64,000 nt of DNA, taken from assembly GCA_964479625.1 (NCBI GenBank), contig CAYZMS010000015.1:1-64000 (forward strand), given 5' to 3'. A program made the translations under genes and the position numbers. Below the pieces are notes generated by a model. The model saw nothing but the letters and a program-made list of their open reading frames with translations. It was not told the DNA's origin and searched no databases. This document shows positions 44,656-53,752 of the stretch, piece by piece (position 1 is the stretch's first letter; each line of letters starts with the position of its first letter). This DNA is from CAYZMS01 sp964479625 (GTDB lineage Bacteria > Bacteroidota > Bacteroidia > Chitinophagales > Saprospiraceae).

Positions 44656-46324
44656 CCGTTACACACCCCTCACTGGCAGAGGAAACGGACCTGGCGTATT
44701 TTTTCAGAAGACCGTTTGTGGCTAGGAGTTCCGGAGCCCGCCATTGAGCGCGTCGACTGCTAATTTCATTTTCAGAGAGATCTACCTCCAGCAGATTTTT
44801 TGTGGCATCAATAGTGATCTGGTCTCCATTTTTCAATAGGGCAATGAGGCCACCGACCTGAGCTTCGGGCGTGATGTGTCCAACGACAAAGCCATGTGTA
44901 CCTCCCGAGAACCGCCCATCGGTAATAAGGGCTACCTTTTTACCCAGTCCTTCGCCCATAATGGCGGAGGTGGGTTTGAGCATTTCCGGCATTCCCGGTC
45001 CTCCCTTCGGACCGCAGTATCGTATGACAATAACCTCTCCAGCTTGAATCTCCTTATTCCGAATAGCCGTATTGGCGGCAGCCTCGCTGTCAAAGACCCT
45101 GGCAGGTCCGGAGAAAACTTCACCCTCCTTACCCGTGATTTTTGCCACCGCTCCTTTTTCCGCCAGATTCCCATAAAGGATCTGGATATGCCCATTCTTT
45201 TTTATGGGCTGCTCAATGGTTTTTATCACGTCCTGGCCCTGTTGGAGGGCAGGTATTTCGGCCAAATTTTCGGCAATGGTTTTACCGGTAACGGTAAGGC
45301 AGTCTCCATTCAGGAAGCCTTCCTCCAGTAAATACTTCATAACTCCAGGAACTCCGCCCACCTGATAAAGGTCTTCCATTACATAGCGACCACTTGGTTT
45401 TAGATCAGCAATGAAAGGGGTGCGATCACTAATGGCCTGGAAATCATCGATCGTGAGGGGAACACCTACCGACTTTGCCATAGCTATGAGGTGCATAACC
45501 GCATTGGTTGATCCACCCAGTGCCATTATAAGGGTAAGAGCATTTTTGAATGCTGCCCGGGTCATGATATCCCTTGGTTTGATATCTTTTTCCAGCAACT
45601 GGCGAATGGCCTTGCCAACCCTTTCGCATTCGGTGCGTTTTTGAGGGCTTTGCGCGGGTATGGAGCTATTCGAAGGTAAGCTCATACCCATCGCTTCAAT
45701 GGCAGAGGCCATAGTATTAGCCGTATACATACCTCCACAGGCGCCAGGACCCGGACAGGCAGCTCGTACGACACTTTTGAAGTCTTCCGGGCTGATAGTC
45801 CCGGCAATTTTTTGGCCCAGGGCCTCAAAAGCAGAGACGATATCCAGTTTCTTATCAGCATGGCAGCCAGGGCTGATGGTACCCCCGTAGAATAAAATGG
45901 CAGGCCGGTTTAGCCGCCCAAGAGCCATCATTGCACCGGGCATGTTTTTATCGCAACCCACAACGGCGACAACGGCATCGTACCATTGAGCAGAAACCAC
46001 TGTTTCGATAGAATCAGCAATAATATCCCGGGAAGGAAGGGAATAACGCATCCCGCTGGTTCCCATGGACATGCCGTCGCTTACCCCGATGGTATGGAAA
46101 ATCAGGCCTATCAAATCCTTTTTTTTTACGCTGTCCTTAATTTCCCCGGCCAAACCATTTAGGTGCATATTGCAGGTATTCCCCTCCCAACCGGTACTTA
46201 CTATACCTACCTGAGCTTTTGACATATCTTCTTCCGTTAACCCAATGCCATACAACATGGCCTGGGCGGCGGGTTGGGTCTCATCCTGGGTTAAGGTTCT
46301 ACTGTATTTGTTCAATTCCGGCAT
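44645..46324 (-). CDS. ilvD: Dihydroxy-acid dehydratase
   Basis: 559 residues from ATG 46324 (MPELNKYSRT). Iron-sulfur cysteines are Cys51 (EGNTCNMH), Cys124 (VGCDKNMPG) and Cys196 (GPGACGGMY), as in the [2Fe-2S] type. It converts dihydroxy-isovalerate or dihydroxy-methylvalerate to the keto acids used for valine, leucine and isoleucine. First gene of ilvD-ilvB-ilvN. A longer frame with TTG at 46342 is rejected in favour of the ATG 22-odd bases after a good promoter. Confidence 0.97.
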   Translation of the reverse strand: MPELNKYSRTLTQDETQPAAQAMLYGIGLTEEDMSKAQVGIVSTGWEGNTCNMHLNGLAGEIKDSVKKKDLIGLIFHTIGVSDGMSMGTSGMRYSLPSRDIIADSIETVVSAQWYDAVVAVVGCDKNMPGAMMALGRLNRPAILFYGGTISPGCHADKKLDIVSAFEALGQKIAGTISPEDFKSVVRAACPGPGACGGMYTANTMASAIEAMGMSLPSNSSIPAQSPQKRTECERVGKAIRQLLEKDIKPRDIMTRAAFKNALTLIMALGGSTNAVMHLIAMAKSVGVPLTIDDFQAISDRTPFIADLKPSGRYVMEDLYQVGGVPGVMKYLLEEGFLNGDCLTVTGKTIAENLAEIPALQQGQDVIKTIEQPIKKNGHIQILYGNLAEKGAVAKITGKEGEVFSGPARVFDSEAAANTAIRNKEIQAGEVIVIRYCGPKGGPGMPEMLKPTSAIMGEGLGKKVALITDGRFSGGTHGFVVGHITPEAQVGGLIALLKNGDQITIDATKNLLEVDLSENEISSRRAQWRAPELLATNGLLKKYARSVSSASEGCVTDEA

Positions 46325-46352
46325 TTGATTCTCTTTTTTCAAGCAAGTCTTT

Positions 46353-46383
46353 CAAATGTAATCGTATGGAGTATCCATCAAAA
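46353..46383 (-). promoter_or_regulatory. Bacteroidota sigma-A-type promoter of the ilv operon
   Basis: On the minus strand TACATTTG (46360-46353) fits TAnnTTTG exactly, with TTTTG (46383-46379) 18 bp further upstream as the -33 element. The -7 element lies 28 bp before the ilvD ATG, so the leader is only about 20 nt and has no room for an attenuator. Confidence 0.65.
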
Positions 46384-46629
46384 ATCTAAAAAGCCGGACT
46401 GTTACGATAGGGGAGTAAAACATTATTTGGAATAAATACTTGATAATGAATTTATTATATGTATCTGACTTACGGCTTGCCGACGGATAAAATTTTAATT
46501 CCTGACCCTTGGGTAAGGAATAATAACCCTTCCCCATGCGGTGATCAAAATCATTGAAAAGGTGCCGGAATTATCACCCTCATTTTAATTTGAAGGAACT
46601 AAATTCTATGTCGAAATTAATTTTCAAGC
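46384..46629. other. Intergenic region without a recognisable gene
   Basis: AT-rich space between the ilv promoter and the YtfI-like gene. I see no long open frame with protein-like composition, no tRNA and no strong repeat. The promoter of the plus-strand pair should lie here, but I cannot identify it. Confidence 0.5.
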
Positions 46630-47154
46630 ATGTGGATACTCCTGGGCCTGCTGATTTTTTTGCTTTTGGTAGTGATTCTATTCCTTTTAACACCCATTCG
46701 AATTCATATTGATTCGATACATGGGGTTTATCTTTTGAAGTGGGGTAGGATCGCTGTGGGATATGTTCGACCGGAAGGTGTAGCCATAGTTTTCGGTTTT
46801 CGGCTTTTGCTTTGGAAAAAGGAGTCTGACCTCTTTCAGTTCCTGACCCAAAAAAAGCAGGGAAGAGCAATAGAAAAGCAAGAGGTAAAGAAGAAAGCAA
46901 AAAGGAAATTTCCAATAAGGCTCAGGCGTATTCCCTTGCGAATAATTCGGGTTCTGAGGTCCTTTCAGGTACGCCAATTGAAAATAGATATGGATACGGA
47001 TGACGTTGTTCAAAATGCCTACTTGTATCCGTTGTTTTACAGCCTTCGGTCAGGACTTCGGGATCTTAGCGTAAATAACGAAGGGCGATTGATCTTTTTG
47101 TTTCAGGCCGATAACAATCTTTTTCGAATGCTTAGGGCATTCTTACTTTGGTAA
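46630..47154 (+). CDS. YtfI-like DUF2953 membrane protein
   Basis: 174 residues: one N-terminal membrane helix (LLGLLIFLLLVVILFLL), then a PIRIHIDSIHG strand, a very basic middle region (EKQEVKKKAKRKFPIRLRRI) and a beta-rich end with QVRQLKIDMDTDDVV, the DUF2953 pattern. In Bacillota such proteins sit next to YtfJ/GerW, and here the next gene is YtfJ-like as well. Role unknown. Confidence 0.7.
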   Translation: MWILLGLLIFLLLVVILFLLTPIRIHIDSIHGVYLLKWGRIAVGYVRPEGVAIVFGFRLLLWKKESDLFQFLTQKKQGRAIEKQEVKKKAKRKFPIRLRRIPLRIIRVLRSFQVRQLKIDMDTDDVVQNAYLYPLFYSLRSGLRDLSVNNEGRLIFLFQADNNLFRMLRAFLLW

Positions 47155-47188
47155 TTCAACCAATTCATTCATAATAAAACCCTTAAAT

Positions 47189-47563
47189 ATGGAAATGCCT
47201 TTTGAAAAACTGCTGGATCGTGTAACCACCTTTATGGAAAATGAAGCCAAGACCGAAACGGTCATTGGGGAAGCTTTCCAGCTTGGTGAATTTACCTGCA
47301 TTCCTGTCGTTCGCCTGGGCATGGGATTTGGCACCGGCGGTGGAGAGGGAGAAGATCGTAAACAAGGTCATGGAGAGGGCGGTGGCGCAGGTGCCGGCAT
47401 GGGCATTGAACCAATAGGTTTCCTCGTTTCCCGTGCTGATCAGATTTCCTTTATTTCTACAAAATCGAATAAGGGACTTGCCGCCGCCTTCGAACGCGTT
47501 CCTGATCTAATCGAAAAATTTATGGATCAGCAGAAAGCGAATACCGCTGTAAGTGCTAATTAG
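47189..47563 (+). CDS. GerW/YtfJ-family protein
   Basis: 124 residues from ATG 47189. The family layout is clear: N-terminal helix FEKLLDRVTTFMENEAKTET, a strand segment VIGEAFQLGEFTCIPVVRLG, a central Gly-rich loop with many Gly/His/Glu residues, then IEPIGFLVSRADQISFIS. In Bacillota the family is sporulation-linked (YtfJ/GerW), but homologues occur in non-spore formers. It lies 34 bp after the YtfI-like gene and is probably in one operon with it. Confidence 0.85.
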   Translation: MEMPFEKLLDRVTTFMENEAKTETVIGEAFQLGEFTCIPVVRLGMGFGTGGGEGEDRKQGHGEGGGAGAGMGIEPIGFLVSRADQISFISTKSNKGLAAAFERVPDLIEKFMDQQKANTAVSAN

Positions 47564-47586
47564 TTCAGGACCAAATCCATTAAATC

Positions 47587-47614
47587 ATAGAGACGCGATT
47601 TGTCGCGTCTCTAT
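47587..47614. repeat. Palindromic AGAGACGC repeat, copy 2
   Basis: ATAGAGACGCGA / TCGCGTCTCTAT form a 12-bp perfect stem around TTTG between convergent genes, overlapping the stop region of the gene at 47611-49143. The core matches the repeat at 8504-8533. Confidence 0.75.
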
Positions 47615-49143
47615 CGGTTATTGAGTAAGTTGAAGGAAATTCCTAAAAAGTACCCCAGTTCGAAAATAGATTTAGTTGGAATAAATTCCGAATCAAAGGG
47701 ATCACCCACCTCCAAGCCTCTGGAAAGCCGGTCGACCTTCCCTGTCATCAAGCCTCCGGATAGCACTATTCGTTGTCCTTTTCCAAAAATAAAGCTGGGT
47801 CCCAGGAAATAATTTTGCAGGCCGGCATTATCCCCACCCAGTGCAATACCCAGGCCGAAAGTACCACCGACAGACAGGTTGGAACGACTTTCCGGATAAA
47901 AATGAAAAAAGGAAGTCATAATAGGAAGAAAGGGATCCAGGTCATCTCCTACAATAACCCCATCGTTTAGGAAATAATCCTGGGGCCGGTCAAAAAAACC
48001 GGCAAAACTCAAGCCCAAACTGGCATTTACCTTAATTCCCCCATAACCGGTAACTTTTACTTCACTCAGGTTTCTTTCGGGCACCTGGCTGCTTTTAAGG
48101 CTATCCAGAGGAACCAGCTTGATACTTATTTTATTTATATCTCCTTCCGGTTCCAGGATAAAAGATCTTTCAAATTGGTGATCTTTCATTTCTTCATACT
48201 GGTAGCGAATAGAGGCAAGGTCATTAAAACCCCATGCTTTTATTTGGGGTAATTCTTCCTCCATGCTTTGGATTTTCTCTTCGTAAGCTTGTACCCGTTC
48301 ATCGGAAAGTTGAAAAGTACTTTCCAGTTCAGCCTGGTCTTCAGGTGTGAGTTCACCGAGCTGTACTAGCACCTCTCGGGTCGCTTTTAGAACTTCCATT
48401 TGCTGGGCAAGGCTTTCAACATCCTTTTCGTAATTTGTTATTTTTTCCTGCAGGTTTTGCTGGGTATCCGCTCGATTCAGGAGGTCTTTTAATTCGTACT
48501 CCTCATCGGGATCTGCATCCAATATCTGGGTCATGTACTCCAGCGAAATGGCTTTAATTTTGCTGGTAGAAAGGTTGGGGTTGATGCGTACTTTTTTGAG
48601 TTCTTCCCCAAGTGAGGTATTTAACTCCTGACTTTGAATATCTAATTCGATGGCTTTGCTGAGATCCTGGATATTTCTTTCCATTGTTTGCATTTGATCC
48701 AGGGCGGTCGTGTAGTTCTGCAGTAATTGTGTGGTTTGGTTGGAATAATTTGTTCCGGAGTTGCCAAAGCCTTCCCGCTCTCCTTGCCCTAGACTGCCGT
48801 CAGAGGGGATAAAGGCCTGTGTAGAAAAGGAAGCTGCTGCCTGCCTCAGGTTATCGAGGTTGTTAGAGCCTGGGCTGATCGAAAAAATACTTTCCGACCC
48901 TGTTGCAGGTATATCATAGGTTTCGCTTTTAGTTTCCAGCTTAACAGAATATAGATAATCATTGAAATTTTTAATATGGAGAATAATGCGCCCATTCTTT
49001 CGAATGTAAGGGGTCTCCAATACTTGATTATTTTGCTCATACCGAATACTGTCCAAAGCCACATCGTAATACACATGCAGATCCTGGCCCTTCCCAGGCA
49101 AGGAGAGGAGTATCAGGAAAAGGATAAATAGGAATTGCTTCAT
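47611..49143 (-). CDS. Exported coiled-coil plus beta-barrel protein, hypothetical
   Basis: 510 residues from ATG 49143 (MKQFLFILFLILLSLPGKGQ), with a signal peptide. An Ig-like start (about 20-90) is followed by a long helical region (about 130-310) with heptads such as LAQQMEVLKATREVLVQLGE. The last 150 residues have alternating beta strands with aromatic ends (VNASLGLSFAGFF, FGLGIALGG, IVLSGGLMTG, ELGYFLGISFNLL), like a small outer-membrane barrel. I do not recognise the family. Single gene. Confidence 0.7.
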   Translation of the reverse strand: MKQFLFILFLILLSLPGKGQDLHVYYDVALDSIRYEQNNQVLETPYIRKNGRIILHIKNFNDYLYSVKLETKSETYDIPATGSESIFSISPGSNNLDNLRQAAASFSTQAFIPSDGSLGQGEREGFGNSGTNYSNQTTQLLQNYTTALDQMQTMERNIQDLSKAIELDIQSQELNTSLGEELKKVRINPNLSTSKIKAISLEYMTQILDADPDEEYELKDLLNRADTQQNLQEKITNYEKDVESLAQQMEVLKATREVLVQLGELTPEDQAELESTFQLSDERVQAYEEKIQSMEEELPQIKAWGFNDLASIRYQYEEMKDHQFERSFILEPEGDINKISIKLVPLDSLKSSQVPERNLSEVKVTGYGGIKVNASLGLSFAGFFDRPQDYFLNDGVIVGDDLDPFLPIMTSFFHFYPESRSNLSVGGTFGLGIALGGDNAGLQNYFLGPSFIFGKGQRIVLSGGLMTGKVDRLSRGLEVGDPFDSEFIPTKSIFELGYFLGISFNLLNNR

Positions 49144-49363
49144 AAAGGAGGTTTTGAACAAAAAATGGTACCTGGGTAAGGCGAAACTACAAAAATACTA
49201 AAGGTTGATTGACCAAGTGTGAAAAACCATTCTTTATTCGTTTTGTATTTTAAAGAAAGCGTATAATAAAATTGGTATCTTTCTAAATTTAAGAAATAAA
49301 GATCTGTTTTTCTGAAAAGCTACTGATCCAGAGTCTACTGTTCAAAAATTTGACCAAGAAATA

Positions 49364-50386
49364 ATGAAACCTGCATCTATTCTTTCTATTCGACCGCTAT
49401 CCTTTCCATGGCCCACTCAGGACCCTTTTTTATTCTGCGCTTATCATTTAGATCATTACCCCCCCGGTAACGAAAGGATGGAACCAAAAGAATCACTGGC
49501 CGGAAGGGTTTTGGGTCAGGACTTTGATCCATCCAAAAACTGGCGAATGTATCATGGAAAAAAGGTCCCCGGCTTCCCTGCTCATCCGCACAGCGGCTTT
49601 GAGACGGTCACTATCGTCAGGCACGGCTTTGTTGACCATGCAGATTCACTGGGTGCTGCGGGCCGATTCGGAAATGGAGATGTCCAATGGATGACCGCCG
49701 GGAAAGGGGTACAGCATTCGGAAATGTTCCCCCTGCTCGAGGAAGACCAGGATAACCCCCTTGAGTTGTTCCAAATTTGGTTGAACCTGCCCGCCTTAAG
49801 CAAAGGAGTGGAAGCCCATTTTAAAATGCTTTGGTCGGAAACCATTCCAGTCTTTGAACAAACAAACTCGAATGGTAAGACGGTCAGAGTAGATATTATT
49901 GCTGGACAACTGGAAGGCTTACCTGCCCTTGCACCTGCCCCAAATAGCTGGGCTGCTGATCCAGAAAATGAAGTAGCTATCTGGACTATTCAACTTGAGG
50001 AGGGTGCCTCTTTGGAGATTCCTCCAATTCCGGTAGGCATTCAGCGGTCCCTTTATTTTTATCGGGGGCAAGAGATCACATTGGATGGATATCCTGTAGG
50101 GATAGATCAGGTGATAGACCTGGCCCCGACTCCGGCCATTGCTTTGAAAAGTGTAAAAGGGGCTGCTTCTTTACTTTATCTGCAGGGACGCCCCATAAGA
50201 GAAAAGGTAGTCCAGCATGGACCTTTTGTTGCAAATTCCCAGGAGGAGATGGGGCGGATATTTGAGCAATTCCGGGCTACTGAATTTGGGGGCTGGCCCT
50301 GGCCGCGTCCGGATCAGGTACATGAACGGACTAAGGGGCGTTTTGCCAGGCATATGGATGGAACCCTTGAGGAGCGTTCGAATTAA
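49364..50386 (+). CDS. Pirin-family bicupin protein
   Basis: 340 residues. The pirin metal site is visible in PAHPHSGFETVTIVRHG (two His), the second pair in GKGVQHSEMFP (His/Glu). Two cupin domains span about 30-170 and 195-300. Some bacterial pirins are quercetin dioxygenase-like, others regulate enzymes by binding; which applies is unclear. It precedes the metallopeptidase cluster by 23 bp in the same orientation, so transcription may run on into it. Confidence 0.85.
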   Translation: MKPASILSIRPLSFPWPTQDPFLFCAYHLDHYPPGNERMEPKESLAGRVLGQDFDPSKNWRMYHGKKVPGFPAHPHSGFETVTIVRHGFVDHADSLGAAGRFGNGDVQWMTAGKGVQHSEMFPLLEEDQDNPLELFQIWLNLPALSKGVEAHFKMLWSETIPVFEQTNSNGKTVRVDIIAGQLEGLPALAPAPNSWAADPENEVAIWTIQLEEGASLEIPPIPVGIQRSLYFYRGQEITLDGYPVGIDQVIDLAPTPAIALKSVKGAASLLYLQGRPIREKVVQHGPFVANSQEEMGRIFEQFRATEFGGWPWPRPDQVHERTKGRFARHMDGTLEERSN

Positions 50387-50409
50387 ACAGTTCATTCAAA
50401 AAAAACATC

Positions 50410-52113
50410 ATGAAAACTCCTTGCCTTCTTTTTCTATTGATCTGCTTTTTTCTTTTCCAAAACTTCGGGGCGCTGGCTCAACGTAAAACCGCTTCCTTCA
50501 GCTTTATTAATAAATCCAAGGTGGAGAGCACTATGGAGCGTTCTTCCACAAGTGGAGAAAGGGGAATAGCTTACCAAAAAGCCTTTGAGATCTATGAAAA
50601 GCTAGTGGAGGCAAGGGGAGACTTTCGTTTTCCCCCACCCGGTTTTGATCTTTCTCTGGACGAAAAAATGGGGGCCTACTTGGAATCTGACGGTTTGAGT
50701 ATCGGGCTAGAGAAGAAAGCATTTGAGGTATGTATGAGTTTTGGGCCTGAAAAGGGGGAACAGGCCGTAGCCGCCATACTGGGTCATGAATTGATCCACT
50801 ACTACGAAAAGCACCAATGGCGACGGAACTTTGCCAAGGATTACCAACAACTGCAGGTAGCCCGAAACCTCAGCAACGAAATAGAACTGGATAAGATAGC
50901 ACAGGAAACCCAATCCGATTACCTGGGAGGGTTCTTGGCCTATTCAGCCGGCTATTCCGTTTTTACCGATTTACCTGAACTCTACCAACGCATTTACGAC
51001 AGTTACGGATTAGATGAACAGACTGTGGGTTACCCTAGTTTGCAGGAACGAAAGACCCTTGCTGAGCTTTCTTTGGAACGACTTATGGAATTGGTGGATA
51101 TTTATGATATGGCCAACATCCTGACTGCTATGGGACGATATGGAGATGCCAGAGGGTTTTACAAGCATATTTTACTACAGTACCAAGGGCGGGAAATTTA
51201 CAACAACCTTGGAGTATTGACCGTTCTGGAAGCTTTGAAATACGCAGATGAAGCAAGGTTGAAATATCGAATACCACTTGAATTGGATCTCGGTTTTGGA
51301 AGGCAAACCCGGGATGGCTTTGCAAAAAGTGAAAGGGATTCCATTCGTAATGCTTTACTTAGAGAAGCCATAACCAATTTCGATAATGCCATAGGGATGG
51401 ACCGGGATTATGCCCCTGCTTACCTAAATAAAGCTTGTGCTTTTTACCTACTGGGTACTGAAAAGGATTTGGAGAGGGCCCGTTTTTACGCTTCTGTTGA
51501 AACCATGGAAAAGGCTGAAACCAAGCCAGAACACTTTTCTGAAACTCTTTTAGATGCACAGATCCTTTTGGCACTGATAGATTTGAATAGTGGTAAGGAA
51601 GAAGCCGCAGCGCGTAGTCTGGCTGATCTAAAGGAGGAGTCTCCCATTGCCGATTACAATTGGAAAGTGTTAACCAAGGCCGAACTTCCAAGCTCCAACA
51701 CCGGGTCGGGCCCGGAATATGAAGCTATTGATGGCATTAGCATTAGAAAGCTATTTCCTTATACGCTACAGCATGACCCCATCTGGGAGGAGTTCTTATT
51801 CGGTGCCTTACAATTCAATGTCTGGGACGATCCGGAAGATCTTCCCGGAAGCAGAATATTCCGTTATCGACCACCGGTGACGGCCGGCGATCCAGATGTT
51901 TTTGTGCATTTAACGGATGAAGGATACTCCGGGGAACTAATGGGGGGGATCAAAGTTGGGGACACTATGGAGGCTTTCATTGAAGAGTATGGGGCACCGA
52001 CCGCTGTTTTAGGCACTCCCAATGGTCAGATCCTGATTTACCGGGAAATATTAATCCTGGTTGATGGGGACCAATCCGTCCGACGATGGGCACATTACCT
52101 GGAGATGGAATAA
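50410..52113 (+). CDS. Secreted HExxH metallopeptidase-TPR protein, copy 1
   Basis: 567 residues with a signal peptide (LLFLLICFFLFQNFGALAQ). The zinc site is HELIH (126-130) with a second helix ETQSDYLGG (Glu166/Asp170), the E-x3-D form of gluzincins such as M48-like peptidases. Helical repeats of TPR type follow (about 210-420), and the C-terminus (about 450-567) has GGIKVGDTMEAFIEEYGAPT, which looks like a SmpA/BamE-type fold, an inference from pattern only. The same architecture recurs at 54723-56369. It opens a five-gene run 50410-57392. Confidence 0.8.
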   Translation: MKTPCLLFLLICFFLFQNFGALAQRKTASFSFINKSKVESTMERSSTSGERGIAYQKAFEIYEKLVEARGDFRFPPPGFDLSLDEKMGAYLESDGLSIGLEKKAFEVCMSFGPEKGEQAVAAILGHELIHYYEKHQWRRNFAKDYQQLQVARNLSNEIELDKIAQETQSDYLGGFLAYSAGYSVFTDLPELYQRIYDSYGLDEQTVGYPSLQERKTLAELSLERLMELVDIYDMANILTAMGRYGDARGFYKHILLQYQGREIYNNLGVLTVLEALKYADEARLKYRIPLELDLGFGRQTRDGFAKSERDSIRNALLREAITNFDNAIGMDRDYAPAYLNKACAFYLLGTEKDLERARFYASVETMEKAETKPEHFSETLLDAQILLALIDLNSGKEEAAARSLADLKEESPIADYNWKVLTKAELPSSNTGSGPEYEAIDGISIRKLFPYTLQHDPIWEEFLFGALQFNVWDDPEDLPGSRIFRYRPPVTAGDPDVFVHLTDEGYSGELMGGIKVGDTMEAFIEEYGAPTAVLGTPNGQILIYREILILVDGDQSVRRWAHYLEME

Positions 52114-52331
52114 GATGCCCTTTAAAGCTGTTAATGTAAGGCTGATCGAAATTTTGCTAGGATCGTCCTTGTAAAAGCTCCAGTTTTCGAAAAAAAGTCG
52201 TTTTCATCGGAATTTTCACTACCTTATCATTGTACTTGTTTGATAGGCATATTCTTTTATGAGCATGGAAGCTGTTTAGCCTTGGGCTTCACGATGGTTT
52301 TCTCTATAAAGGGATTATTTATTAAGACGGA

Positions 52332-53696
52332 ATGTTAAAGAAACTAATACGGCCACATAGCATACTTATTACTGTTTTGATCCTGGCCTTCATTTGGTTG
52401 GTGGATTCCTTGCGGTTGAACATGCACTACCTGGATCCTTTTAACAATGGTTTGAAGGATTATGAAACGACGGATATCGTTTATTCCTACTTGAGTAAGC
52501 AACCGAAATACCTGGAAAAACGGATAATCATTATAAACTCCGGAAAACCAGATCGGAAACGCCTTTCGCAATTGATCGATCACTTACACCAGGCAGGAAC
52601 CGGGGTCATTGGTCTGGATCTTCTACTAAGTGAGCGAACGAACACTCCGGCAGATACACTATTGCAAACCAGTATCCGAAAAGCCGGAAATGTAGTATTA
52701 GCCTGTACTTTACAGGATGTGGACGGGGATTATAACAGTTTTGAACATATTGTTGGGGTGGACACTTTTTTTTCGAATTATGCCAACCTGGGATTTGTTA
52801 ATTTTCCTGCAAATGAAACGAAAACCCTGCGGTTGTTCAGTCCGAGAGAGCAGGTAGCTGGCCAGCCTTTCCCAGCCTTTGCTACCCAGATCAGCGCCCA
52901 GGCAGAACCCCAGGCGGTTAGTAGATTATTAGCCAGAAAAAAACCGGTGGAATATATTTATTTCATTGGGAATAAAGATGATTTTATTCGAAAGGAAATC
53001 GATCAGGTTATGGACCTGGAGCCTGAAGAAGCCCGGGTCGTTTTCCAAAATAAGGTAGTATTAGTGGGTTATGTCCCGGAAGACGAATGGGCCAATTCCT
53101 TGATGGACCGCCACTATACTCCCCTGAACAAGAATTACTCTGGTAAGTCCATACCGGACATGTTCGGGGTGGTTTTACATGCAAATGTAATCAGTATGAT
53201 CCTGGAAGATAATTATGTAATTGATACACCGAATTGGATCATAGTATTACTGACAATTTTGTTCTGTTATCTCAATGTGGTATTGATTCATTGGATTTAT
53301 CAAAAATTTCATGAATCCTTTCACGGAATAACCAGGGCACTGCAAGGGTTCGAGTTTCTGGCATTGTTTTTTATCACAGCAGCCTTGTTTTATTTTTTCA
53401 GGGTGCGTTTTGAATTCACTCTGGGCATTTTCGCACTTTTACTGGCCTATGATATTATAATGATCTATGAACATTTTCTCCGTAATCGAGTACCCTTACT
53501 GGAACGGCTTCCGGATCAAATAAAATGGCAAAGGAAAAAAGGGAAGAAGAATAAGTCAATCGCTGAAAAAAGGAAAAAAAATCCAGAGATGCCAGACAAG
53601 GCTCCGGAAGCAGAGAAAAAGCCACAGTACCCTGCAGACTTCGCATCCTTTACAACTGTAGAAAAGCAAAACCCCGGAAAGGCAGTGAACGACTAA
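52332..53696 (+). CDS. CHASE2-domain membrane protein without output domain
   Basis: 454 residues: N-terminal membrane helix (SILITVLILAFIWLVDSL), a periplasmic CHASE2 domain (about 30-300, with IIIINSGKPDRKRLSQLIDH, GLDLLLSE and VVLVGYV), then three membrane helices (about 305-400) and a Lys/Glu/Pro-rich cytosolic tail. CHASE2 domains normally feed kinases, cyclases or proteases; here no enzyme domain is attached. It is placed between the two metallopeptidase genes, so it may sense envelope state for them. A 218-bp gap precedes it, and 56 bp follow before the FecR-like gene. Confidence 0.85.
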   Translation: MLKKLIRPHSILITVLILAFIWLVDSLRLNMHYLDPFNNGLKDYETTDIVYSYLSKQPKYLEKRIIIINSGKPDRKRLSQLIDHLHQAGTGVIGLDLLLSERTNTPADTLLQTSIRKAGNVVLACTLQDVDGDYNSFEHIVGVDTFFSNYANLGFVNFPANETKTLRLFSPREQVAGQPFPAFATQISAQAEPQAVSRLLARKKPVEYIYFIGNKDDFIRKEIDQVMDLEPEEARVVFQNKVVLVGYVPEDEWANSLMDRHYTPLNKNYSGKSIPDMFGVVLHANVISMILEDNYVIDTPNWIIVLLTILFCYLNVVLIHWIYQKFHESFHGITRALQGFEFLALFFITAALFYFFRVRFEFTLGIFALLLAYDIIMIYEHFLRNRVPLLERLPDQIKWQRKKGKKNKSIAEKRKKNPEMPDKAPEAEKKPQYPADFASFTTVEKQNPGKAVND

Positions 53697-53752
53697 TTGC
53701 CATTCTTAACAACTTTATCCTTTTCAGGATTCACACATTAAATATAATTGCT

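Noticed and set aside
46325..46346. Attenuator or riboswitch leader before ilvD
   Set aside because: The -7 element is 28 bp from the ATG, so no leader long enough exists.
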